This document shows, piece by piece, positions 56,821-64,000 of a stretch of DNA of 64,000 nucleotides (positions are counted from its first letter, which is position 1; each line of letters opens with the position of its first letter). Below the pieces are notes generated by a model that saw only the letters and a list, made by a program, of their open reading frames with translations, ran no database searches and was not told where the DNA came from. Source of the DNA: Pseudogulbenkiania subflava DSM 22618 (GTDB lineage Bacteria; Pseudomonadota; Gammaproteobacteria; Burkholderiales; Chromobacteriaceae); NCBI RefSeq assembly GCF_900177275.1, contig NZ_FXAG01000003.1, forward strand, positions 1 to 64,000, read 5' to 3'. The position numbers and the translations under genes were made by a program.

Positions 56821-57758
56821 TGGAACCGACGACCATGACCCCCCTGAATCTCAAGCTCACCCTCGGACCGGTGCTGTTCTTCTGGTCGCGCGACGAAATC
56901 TTCAACTTCTACAGCGAAGCCGCGGCCTGGCCGGTCGACACCATCTACCTGGGCGAAGTAGTGTGCTCGCGCCGCCAGCAGCTGCGCACCCAGGACTGGA
57001 TCGGCCTGGCGCACGACCTGGCCGACGCCGGCAAGGAAGCCGTGCTGTCGAGCCAGGCGCTCTTGGAAAGCGAATCCGACCTCAAGCGCCTGCGCAAGCT
57101 GATCGACAACGGCCGCGTGCGCATCGAGGCCAACGACCTCGGCGCGGCACGGCTGGCGCGCGAGCAGCGCCTGCCCTTCGTCGCCGGCCCGCACCTCAAC
57201 ATCTATAACGGCGAGACGCTGGCGCTGATGCAACGCCTCGGCGCCTACCGCTGGCTGCCGCCGGTGGAAATGGACCGCGCCACGCTGGCCGAGGTGCTGC
57301 AACACGCCCCGGCGATCGAGACCGAAGTGTTCGCCTGGGGCAAGCTGCCGCTGGCGTTCTCGGCACGCTGCTTCACCGCGCGCCATTACAACCTCAACAA
57401 GGACGACTGCCAGTTCCGCTGCCTCGACCACCCGGACGGCCTCACGCTGACCACGCGCGACGGTCAGGATTTCCTCACCATCAACGGCATCCAGACCATG
57501 TCGGCCGGCTGCCAGTCGCTGCTGCCGCACCTGGCGGGCATGGCGGCCGCCGGCGTCAACGCGGTGCGCGTCAGCCCGCAGGCGCAGCACTGCGCCGAAG
57601 TGCTGCAGGCGTTCCGCGCCGTCATCGACGGCCAGGCCGCTGCCGGCGAGCTGCTCTCCGGGCTCGCGGCACAGAGCCGGGACCCGCTGGTCGACGGTTA
57701 CTGGCTGAGCCAGCCCGGCATCGTCAACACCCAGGGAGCCGATCATGCGCGTGCCTGA
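56817..57758 (+). CDS. ubiV: O2-independent ubiquinone biosynthesis protein UbiV
   Basis: A 313-residue U32-family partner of UbiU. It shows [52 protein letters not shown] and the iron-sulfur cysteines SARCFTARH and [11 protein letters not shown]. With the Cys in GEVVC that makes four ligands. ATG 56817 overlaps the ubiU stop; ATG 56820 and ATG 56835 ([12 protein letters not shown]) are alternatives that would shorten it towards the ~292 residues of E. coli UbiV. It overlaps ubiT by 14 bases. Confidence 0.93.
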   Translation: MMEPTTMTPLNLKLTLGPVLFFWSRDEIFNFYSEAAAWPVDTIYLGEVVCSRRQQLRTQDWIGLAHDLADAGKEAVLSSQALLESESDLKRLRKLIDNGRVRIEANDLGAARLAREQRLPFVAGPHLNIYNGETLALMQRLGAYRWLPPVEMDRATLAEVLQHAPAIETEVFAWGKLPLAFSARCFTARHYNLNKDDCQFRCLDHPDGLTLTTRDGQDFLTINGIQTMSAGCQSLLPHLAGMAAAGVNAVRVSPQAQHCAEVLQAFRAVIDGQAAAGELLSGLAAQSRDPLVDGYWLSQPGIVNTQGADHARA

Positions 57759-58179
57759 ACTGACCGTCCCCACCCGTCTCGCCCGCCTGCTGGGCCGGCT
57801 TCCGGCCACCCCGCCGGCCTGGCTTCTAGTGACCAGCCTCAACCAGCTGGTGAAGCGCGGCGTGCTGCCCGCCGACATGGAACTCCTGGCCGAGCGTCGC
57901 TTCGAGGTGCGCCTCGTCGACGCCGGCGTGAGTCTGCGCTTCGCCGCCGACAGCCGCCGCTTCATCCTCGACCGCCAGCCCGGCGAGCCCGACCTGCGCC
58001 TGTCGGCCAACGTCGCCGACTTCGCGCGCATGATGCTGCGCGAGGAAGACCCGGACACGCTATTCTTCAACCGCAAGCTGAGCATCGAAGGCGACACCGA
58101 GCTCGGCCTCATCGTCAAGAACCTGCTCGACAGCGTCGACTGGCACGAAACCCCGCTCGCGCGCTTCATGGCGAGCTGA
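57745..58179 (+). CDS. ubiT: Ubiquinone biosynthesis accessory factor UbiT (SCP2 domain)
   Basis: A 144-residue protein with an SCP2 sterol-carrier fold. It has [71 protein letters not shown], closely resembling YhbT/UbiT. It binds quinone precursors and supports the oxygen-independent pathway. It starts inside the end of ubiV, so ubiU-ubiV-ubiT is translationally coupled. A GACGCCGC/GCGGCGTC stem at 58201-58221 follows, but without a U-run. Confidence 0.93.
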   Translation: MRVPELTVPTRLARLLGRLPATPPAWLLVTSLNQLVKRGVLPADMELLAERRFEVRLVDAGVSLRFAADSRRFILDRQPGEPDLRLSANVADFARMMLREEDPDTLFFNRKLSIEGDTELGLIVKNLLDSVDWHETPLARFMAS

Positions 58180-58397
58180 GCCTCACCCATCTCCCCCGGT
58201 GACGCCGCTGACGGCGGCGTCTCCCTCCCCTCCCGCCCACACGCAGGACAAACAATCACTGGTTAAAACGCCTCGCCTTGCTATGCTCAAAGCATGCCCG
58301 GCTCGCGAGGGAGGCGCATCCCCGCGCCCCCCTCTCCCGGACCCGACCACGGCCAATGGCGCAGCGGACACTGCGCGGCCCGGACATGAGGTGCGCC

Positions 58398-61300
58398 ATG
58401 CCTTTTCCGAAGCGACTCACCGGCCTGCTACCCGACCCGGGAATGCTGCGCGGCATCCTGCTCCCCGTTGCCCTGCTGTTCTTCCTGACGGCCGGCGGTT
58501 CGCTGCTGGTCGCCAACCTGATCGCCCACCAGGACGACAACCTCGCCCGCCAGCGTTTCGATCACCAGGCCGGCCAGGTCGAAGCCGCCATCAACGAGCG
58601 CATGCAGTCCTACCACTTGGTGCTGCACGGCGTGGTCGGCCTGTTCCAGGCCAGCGGCGACGTCAGCCGGCAAGAATTCAACGACTATCTCTCCACGCTG
58701 CAGCTGAGCCAGCACTACCCCGGCCTGGCGTCCCTCGGCTACGTGGACCGGCTCGCCCCGGCCGCGCTGCCGTCCTACCTGAGCCGCATGCAGCAGGAGC
58801 GGCCGGGTTTCCGTCTGCATCCAGACGCCCCGCGCGCCGGCTACACCGCCATCCGCTACCTCTACCCCCCGACGCCGCGCAACGAAACCGCGCTGGGCCT
58901 CGACATGTATACCGAAACGACACGGCGCAACGCCATGGACCAGGCGGTCGACAGCGGCGCACCGGCGGTGACCGGCAAGGTCGTGCCGCTGCTGCAGAGC
59001 AGCTCGAAGGATCCCAATGCCTTCCTGATGTACTGGCCGCTATACCGCAAGGGCGCAGCGCAGGGCAGCGTCGAGGCGCGCCGCGCCGCGTTGCAAGGCT
59101 GGGTATTCGCCACCTTCCGCATGGGGGATCTGATGCAGGGTATTTTCGGCGATGGCGCCGCCCTGCTGAACCTGCGCATCTACGACGGCAACGAGGCTCT
59201 CCCCGCCAGCCTGATGTACGGCACCGCGCGCCAGGGCACCGGCCGCTACCATGTGCAGCGCCACTACCGGCTGGGGGGCCACCCCTGGCTGCTCGACATC
59301 GCCAGCGACCCCGAATTCGACCGCAGCACGGCCAGCACGCGCTACCTGTGGGTGATGGGCCTCGGCCTCCTGGCCAGCCTGCTGCTGAGCGTGTTCATCG
59401 GCAGCATCCTGTTCACCCGCCGCCGCGAAGCCGCCATCAGCGACGCCAGTGCCGCCGCCGCCAAGAAACGCGAAGAACACTTCCGCGCCGTGATCCAGTC
59501 GGCGCCCAACGCCATGCTGGCGGTGGACCAGCAGGGCTTCATCACCATGAGCAACCCCGCCGCCGTACGCTACTTCGGCTACTCGCCGGAAGAGCTGCAG
59601 GGCAAGACCATCGAGATGCTGCTGCCGGAACGCTTCCGCAAGCATCACCCGATGCTGCGCCAGGCCTTCAAGGCCGACTCCAAGCCGCGCCAGATGGGCG
59701 AAGGGCGCGAGCTGTTCGCGCTGTGCAAGGACGGGAGGGAAATCCCGGTCGAGATCGGGCTCTCCACCATGCTCACCGAGGAAGGCGTGCAGACGGTGTG
59801 CTCCATCATCGACATCTCCGAACGCAAGCTCTCCGAACTGCGCCTGCGCGAACAGGCCGAGCAGATCTCGCGCGCCAACCGCTACAAGACCGAATTCCTG
59901 GCCACCATGTCGCACGAGCTGCGCACCCCGCTCAACAGCATCCTGATCCTCGCCGACCAGCTGGCGGAAAACCGCCAGGGCAACCTCACCGCCAAGCAGG
60001 TGGAGCACGCCACCATCATCAACCGCTCCGGCAAGGACCTGCTGGCGCTGATCAACGACATTCTCGACCTGTCCAAGATCGAAGCCGGACGCATGACGCT
60101 CAACCGCGAAAAGGTGCTGGTGAACGACCTGATCACCACGCTGCGCCAGAATTTCCTGCCGGTGGCGGAAAACCGCCAGCTGACGTTCCAGACCACCAAG
60201 GAAGACAGTGCCGGCGACGTGTTGATCACCGACGCCACACGACTGTTCCAGATCCTGAAAAACCTGCTGTCCAATGCCTTCAAGTTCACCGACCATGGCT
60301 CGGTGCACCTGCGCGTCTACCAGCCGCAGAGCGTGCCGCCCGGCATGGACAGCCTGCCGCAACACACTCTGGCCATCGCCGTGACCGATACCGGCTGCGG
60401 CATGCCGTCCGACAAGCTGGACCGCATCTTCGAGGCCTTCGAACAGCTCGAACAGGGCAGCAAACGCCAATTCGGCGGCAGCGGCCTCGGGCTCAGCATC
60501 TCGCGCCAGCTGGCCCACCTCCTGGGCGGCACCATCGACGTGCGCAGCGAACTCGGGCTCGGCAGCACCTTCGTGCTGTACCTGCCGGTGCATCCGGCCG
60601 GCGGTGGCGTGAAGGAAATCGCGCTGCCGCCGGAACCGCATGTCGTGATCCCCCCGGCCAAGGCCAGCAGCCGCAGCGACGTGCTGGTCGTGGAAGACGA
60701 CCAGCAATTCGCGCGCATCATCATGAACAAGGCGATGGAGTCGGGCTTCAAGACGCGCATCGCCAACACCGGCATCGAGGCCTTGCAGGAGATGCGCCAG
60801 CACCCGCCGGCCGCCTTCATCCTCGACATCCTGCTGCCCGACATGAACGGCTGGGAGCTGCTGCGCCAGGTGCGGGGCACCCCTGCCACGCGGCATGCGC
60901 CGGTCCACATCATCTCCTGTCTCGATCGCAGCGAGCTGCACGAGCAGCTCGACATCCAGGACTACCTGGTCAAGCCGGTCGACCAGAGCACCCTGGCGCG
61001 GGTGTTCCGCGAACTGCACGCCGAGCTCGGCCACCGTCCGGGGCAGGTGCTGCTGGTCGAAGACAACCTGGTGGAACGGGAGCACTACCAGGCCCTGATC
61101 GAGCAGCTGGGCGGCACGCCGCAGTGCTGCGGCAACGTGCTCGAGGCCAAGAACCTGCTGCTGCAGCAGACCTTCGCCTGCGCCGTGATCGACCTCAACC
61201 TGCCCGGCGGCAGCGGCTTCGAGCTGCTGCAGTGGATCAGCAGCCAGCCCGGCCTCAGCCAGCTGCGCATCATCATCAACACCGGCATGGATCTCGACCG

Positions 61301-61823
61301 CGACACCCTGCAGGCGATGAACGAATACAGCGCCGTGGTGCTCACCAAGGGCGCCGCCAACGAACTCAAGCTGTCGCACGCCATCCGCACCTTCCTCGAT
61401 CAGGTGTCCGATCCGGGAGGCAAGGCCGCGGCGGGCAACGCCGCAAACCGGGAGCGCGCCACGCTGCTGCTGGTGGACGACGACATCCGCAACATCTACG
61501 CCATGAGCAGCGTGCTGGAAGAGCGCCAGTTCAACGTGCTGACCGCCATCAACGGCGAAGAAGCCCTGGCCCAGATCGAACAGAACCCGGGCATTCAGCT
61601 CGTGCTGATGGACATGGCGATGCCGGTGCTGGACGGCTATGAAACCACTCGCCGCCTGCGTAACGAACTGCGTTTCGAGCGGCCGATCATCGCGGTCACC
61701 GCCTACGCGATGAAGGACGACAAGGCCAAATGCCTGCAAGCCGGCACCAACGACTACCTGCCCAAGCCGGTAGACAGCAAGGAACTGCTTAGGATGATCG
61801 ACCAATGGCTCACGCAGACCTGA
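58398..61823 (+). CDS. CHASE-PAS hybrid histidine kinase with three receiver domains
   Basis: An 1141-residue membrane sensor kinase. Two TM helices (near 15-35 LLPVALLFFLTAGGSLLVANL and near 315-335 LWVMGLGLLASLLLSVFIGSIL) bracket a periplasmic CHASE domain. A PAS domain follows (about 360-470), then HisKA with ATMSHELRTPLNS (His506) and HATPase with the glycine-rich DTGCGMPSD and GGSGLGLSI. Three receivers have phospho-acceptors Asp810, Asp932 and Asp1072 with lysines in YLVKP, VVLTKG and YLPKP. ATG 58398 has GAGGT upstream; longer starts are less likely. The gene overlaps the next response regulator by 19 bases. No Hpt domain is present, so phosphotransfer to the third receiver or the neighbour needs a separate Hpt or direct transfer. 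Confidence 0.93.
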   Translation: MPFPKRLTGLLPDPGMLRGILLPVALLFFLTAGGSLLVANLIAHQDDNLARQRFDHQAGQVEAAINERMQSYHLVLHGVVGLFQASGDVSRQEFNDYLSTLQLSQHYPGLASLGYVDRLAPAALPSYLSRMQQERPGFRLHPDAPRAGYTAIRYLYPPTPRNETALGLDMYTETTRRNAMDQAVDSGAPAVTGKVVPLLQSSSKDPNAFLMYWPLYRKGAAQGSVEARRAALQGWVFATFRMGDLMQGIFGDGAALLNLRIYDGNEALPASLMYGTARQGTGRYHVQRHYRLGGHPWLLDIASDPEFDRSTASTRYLWVMGLGLLASLLLSVFIGSILFTRRREAAISDASAAAAKKREEHFRAVIQSAPNAMLAVDQQGFITMSNPAAVRYFGYSPEELQGKTIEMLLPERFRKHHPMLRQAFKADSKPRQMGEGRELFALCKDGREIPVEIGLSTMLTEEGVQTVCSIIDISERKLSELRLREQAEQISRANRYKTEFLATMSHELRTPLNSILILADQLAENRQGNLTAKQVEHATIINRSGKDLLALINDILDLSKIEAGRMTLNREKVLVNDLITTLRQNFLPVAENRQLTFQTTKEDSAGDVLITDATRLFQILKNLLSNAFKFTDHGSVHLRVYQPQSVPPGMDSLPQHTLAIAVTDTGCGMPSDKLDRIFEAFEQLEQGSKRQFGGSGLGLSISRQLAHLLGGTIDVRSELGLGSTFVLYLPVHPAGGGVKEIALPPEPHVVIPPAKASSRSDVLVVEDDQQFARIIMNKAMESGFKTRIANTGIEALQEMRQHPPAAFILDILLPDMNGWELLRQVRGTPATRHAPVHIISCLDRSELHEQLDIQDYLVKPVDQSTLARVFRELHAELGHRPGQVLLVEDNLVEREHYQALIEQLGGTPQCCGNVLEAKNLLLQQTFACAVIDLNLPGGSGFELLQWISSQPGLSQLRIIINTGMDLDRDTLQAMNEYSAVVLTKGAANELKLSHAIRTFLDQVSDPGGKAAAGNAANRERATLLLVDDDIRNIYAMSSVLEERQFNVLTAINGEEALAQIEQNPGIQLVLMDMAMPVLDGYETTRRLRNELRFERPIIAVTAYAMKDDKAKCLQAGTNDYLPKPVDSKELLRMIDQWLTQT

Positions 61824-63955
61824 TCGCCCCCCGCCACGATACCGGAACCCCCGCCGCCGCCAAGTCAGAACGACTGCCGGTCGTGCTGTCGATCGACGAC
61901 AAGGCGGTCAATCTGCGTGTCATCGAAGTGGTACTGGAGCCCCTGCCCTGCCAGGTGGTGTCGCTCGGCTCGGGGGAGGAGGCGCTCAAGTACCTGCTCA
62001 CCCAGCCGGTATCGGTGATCCTGCTCGATGTCTCGATGCCGGGCATGGACGGCTACGAAGTGGCGATGCTGATCCGCGGCCGGCGCCAGACCCGCAGCAC
62101 CCCCATCCTGTTCATCACGGCGGCGATGTGCGAAGAACAGGACATCCAGCGCGGCTACAGCTGCGGCGCCATCGACTACTTGGTCAAGCCGTTCGACCCG
62201 CTGACGCTGCGCAGCAAGGTGCGCCTCCTGCTGGAGTACGATCAGCAGAAACGGCAGCTGCTGAGCGCCTACCAACGGCTCGATGAACAGCGCGATTACT
62301 ACCAGTCGCTGCTGAGCTCCGCCGGCGAGGGCGTCATCGGCGTCAGCCCCGATGGCATCGTCCGCTTCGCCAACCCCGCCACCCAGAACCTGCTCGGCAT
62401 GTCGGCCGAACACCTGGTCGGCTACCCGATACAGCAGCTGTTCCACGAGAGCGACCGGGCAACCGACTGGGACAGCAGCCCGTTCGCCATCGCCTGCCGC
62501 GACAATGTCGAAGTGCTGCACGAGGAAACCATGCTGTACCCGCCGGGGCGGCCGCCGCTGCCGGTATCGCTGCGCTGCTCGCCGATGGGTGGGCAGCAAC
62601 AGGGGCTGGTGGTGATCTTCCGCGACATCCGCCAGCAGCTGGAAACCGAGAGCCAGCTGCGCCAGCAAGCCCTGACCGACTACCTGACCGGGCTGCTCAA
62701 CCGCAACGGCTTCACCATCATGCTGGAAAAGGTGCTGAGCCACGCCGAGCGCTCGCACCAGGGGCTGGGACTGCTGTTTCTCGACCTCGACCGCTTCAAG
62801 GAAATCAACGACCGTCTCGGCCACAAGGTCGGCGACATCGTGCTGCAGCAAGTGGCCGAGCGGCTGCGCGGTTGCCTGCGCCGCGAGGACCATATCGCCC
62901 GGCTCGGCGGCGACGAGTTCATCATCATTCTGGAACAGCTGGAAAGCCCCGACCGTGCCGCCTACAGCGCCCAGCGCATCATTGCGGCGCTGGAGCCGCC
63001 GCTGCAGATCGACGACGACGCCATCACGATCCGGGCCAGCATCGGGATTGCCACTTTCCCTGACTGCGGCCGCACCGTCACCAGCCTGATGGAGGCCGCC
63101 GACGTGGCGATGTACCGCGCCAAGGAAGATGGGCACCACCTCTACCACTTCTTCACCACGGAAATGAACCAGCGCGTCCAGGAACGGCTGCGCCGCGAGC
63201 AGCAGCTGCGGCAGGCCCTCGTCGAGCAGCAGCTGTTCCTGCTCTACCAACCGCAACAGGATCTGCACAACGGGCGGCTGGTCGGGATCGAGGCACTGCT
63301 GCGCTGGCAGCCGCCGGGACAGCCGGTGCAGGCAGCGGGGACCTTCCTGCCGCAACTGGAAGAAAACGGCCTGATCGTGGCGTTTGGCGAGCGCAGCATC
63401 GAACTGGCCTGTCGCCAGCGGGCGGCCTGGCTGGTGGAGGGCTGGCTCGACAGTGCCTGCCCGCTCTCGATCAACCTGTCGGCCCGCCAGCTGGCCGACG
63501 ACAAGCTGCCCGGCAAACTGGACTATATGCTGAAACACTACGGCATACCGCCGGCGCTGATCGAGCTGGAGTTCCACGAAGCGGCGCTCGACCAGCACAA
63601 CACCAAGGTCATCGAAAACCTGCACTGCCTGGGCATGATGGGACTAAGGCTGGCGCTGGACGACTTCGGCAGCGAACTGGGCGAACTCACCATCCTGCGC
63701 CGCTTCCCGATCAGCACGCTGAAGATCGGACAGGCGCTGGTCAAGACCCTCGCCGACTCGCCGCGCGATCAGGCTATCATCACCGCCACCGCGCAGCTCA
63801 CGCGGGCGCTGGGCATCCGGCTCCTGGCCGCCGGCGTCGAGACACCGGCCCAGCGCGAGCTGCTGCAGGCGCTGGGCATCCCGGCGGCGCAGGGCCACTC
63901 CATCGCCAAGCCGATGACACCGGGGGAGTTGGCGGCACGTTTCGACCGGCGCTGA
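61805..63955 (+). CDS. REC-PAS-GGDEF-EAL response regulator
   Basis: A 716-residue cytoplasmic response regulator. REC domain at about 20-140 (ILLDVSMPG, Asp75; LVKPFD), PAS at about 165-280, GGDEF at 368-372 with an RRED inhibitory site, and EAL with GIEALLRW (Glu496). The EAL keeps NLSARQ, FHEAAL, LDDFGS, LKI and Q of GIPAAQGH. However, the canonical AEGVE reads AAGVE (Ala676), losing a metal/catalytic glutamate, and LKID reads LKIG. It may therefore act mainly as a cyclase with a weak or binding-only EAL. It overlaps the kinase gene by 19 bases and is the probable output. Confidence 0.92.
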   Translation: MAHADLIAPRHDTGTPAAAKSERLPVVLSIDDKAVNLRVIEVVLEPLPCQVVSLGSGEEALKYLLTQPVSVILLDVSMPGMDGYEVAMLIRGRRQTRSTPILFITAAMCEEQDIQRGYSCGAIDYLVKPFDPLTLRSKVRLLLEYDQQKRQLLSAYQRLDEQRDYYQSLLSSAGEGVIGVSPDGIVRFANPATQNLLGMSAEHLVGYPIQQLFHESDRATDWDSSPFAIACRDNVEVLHEETMLYPPGRPPLPVSLRCSPMGGQQQGLVVIFRDIRQQLETESQLRQQALTDYLTGLLNRNGFTIMLEKVLSHAERSHQGLGLLFLDLDRFKEINDRLGHKVGDIVLQQVAERLRGCLRREDHIARLGGDEFIIILEQLESPDRAAYSAQRIIAALEPPLQIDDDAITIRASIGIATFPDCGRTVTSLMEAADVAMYRAKEDGHHLYHFFTTEMNQRVQERLRREQQLRQALVEQQLFLLYQPQQDLHNGRLVGIEALLRWQPPGQPVQAAGTFLPQLEENGLIVAFGERSIELACRQRAAWLVEGWLDSACPLSINLSARQLADDKLPGKLDYMLKHYGIPPALIELEFHEAALDQHNTKVIENLHCLGMMGLRLALDDFGSELGELTILRRFPISTLKIGQALVKTLADSPRDQAIITATAQLTRALGIRLLAAGVETPAQRELLQALGIPAAQGHSIAKPMTPGELAARFDRR

Positions 63956-64000
63956 CGACCTACCCCAGGACTCCGGAAGGACTTGTCCGCGCCGCAGGGG

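Noticed and set aside
58201-58221. GACGCCGC/GCGGCGTC stem after ubiT as a terminator
   Set aside because: No U-run follows; it may be only a GC-rich spacer hairpin.

Overview
The window is a GC-rich, gene-dense bacterial chromosome segment. The gene families (gltBD, lolB-ispE-tRNA-Gln-prs-rplY-pth-ychF, recCBD, ubiUVT, an AdiA-type decarboxylase, a CADD/PqqC-like protein) suggest a betaproteobacterium, probably near Neisseriales/Chromobacteriaceae. That placement is inference from gene content and order. No phage, plasmid, CRISPR or complete insertion sequence was seen.

Layout. 1-8125 (+) is the distal part of an exopolysaccharide or O-antigen cluster: end of ugd, four glycosyltransferases, gmd and fcl (GDP-L-fucose) and manC (GDP-mannose). 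Some glycosyltransferases lie in AT-rich islands. 8163-14191 (-) holds gltB-gltD behind two NtrC-like sites shared with a divergent cardiolipin-synthase-type gene. 16329-18593 (+) is a basic amino acid decarboxylase. 18663-20824 (-) holds a MerR regulator with a carboxymuconolactone decarboxylase/SnoaL fusion protein, and a ferredoxin-NADP reductase under an IscR-like box. 20918-24357 (-) holds a HAD protein, a PLP-dependent trans-sulfuration enzyme and an amino acid importer lacking its ATPase gene. 24503-31492 (-) is the housekeeping block from ychF to a TPR lipoprotein. 31573-37972 holds mutM, plsC-like, apaH, rep, a host-attachment-family protein and a Mut7-C protein. 38019-42939 holds a diheme cytochrome c, tRNA-Arg, a CADD-like protein and a PAS-GGDEF-EAL protein. 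43331-54799 (-) holds a terC remnant, a Nudix hydrolase, and recC-recB with a polyphosphate:AMP phosphotransferase gene between recB and recD. 55123-58179 (+) holds a SirB2 family gene and ubiU-ubiV-ubiT. 58398-63955 (+) is a translationally coupled hybrid histidine kinase and a REC-PAS-GGDEF-EAL response regulator.

The most unusual non-genic feature is a family of intergenic palindromes of about 185-215 bp. There are two full copies (54911-55097, 55521-55705), one rearranged copy (about 36390-36601) and perhaps one decayed copy near 28975-29162. Both full copies fold into the same nested hairpin, with paired substitutions in both arms, and they bracket the SirB2 gene. Several regulatory sites were read directly from sequence: a class II FNR-type promoter before ubiU, tandem NtrC sites before gltB, an IscR-like box before fpr, and a 19-bp-spacer MerR promoter.
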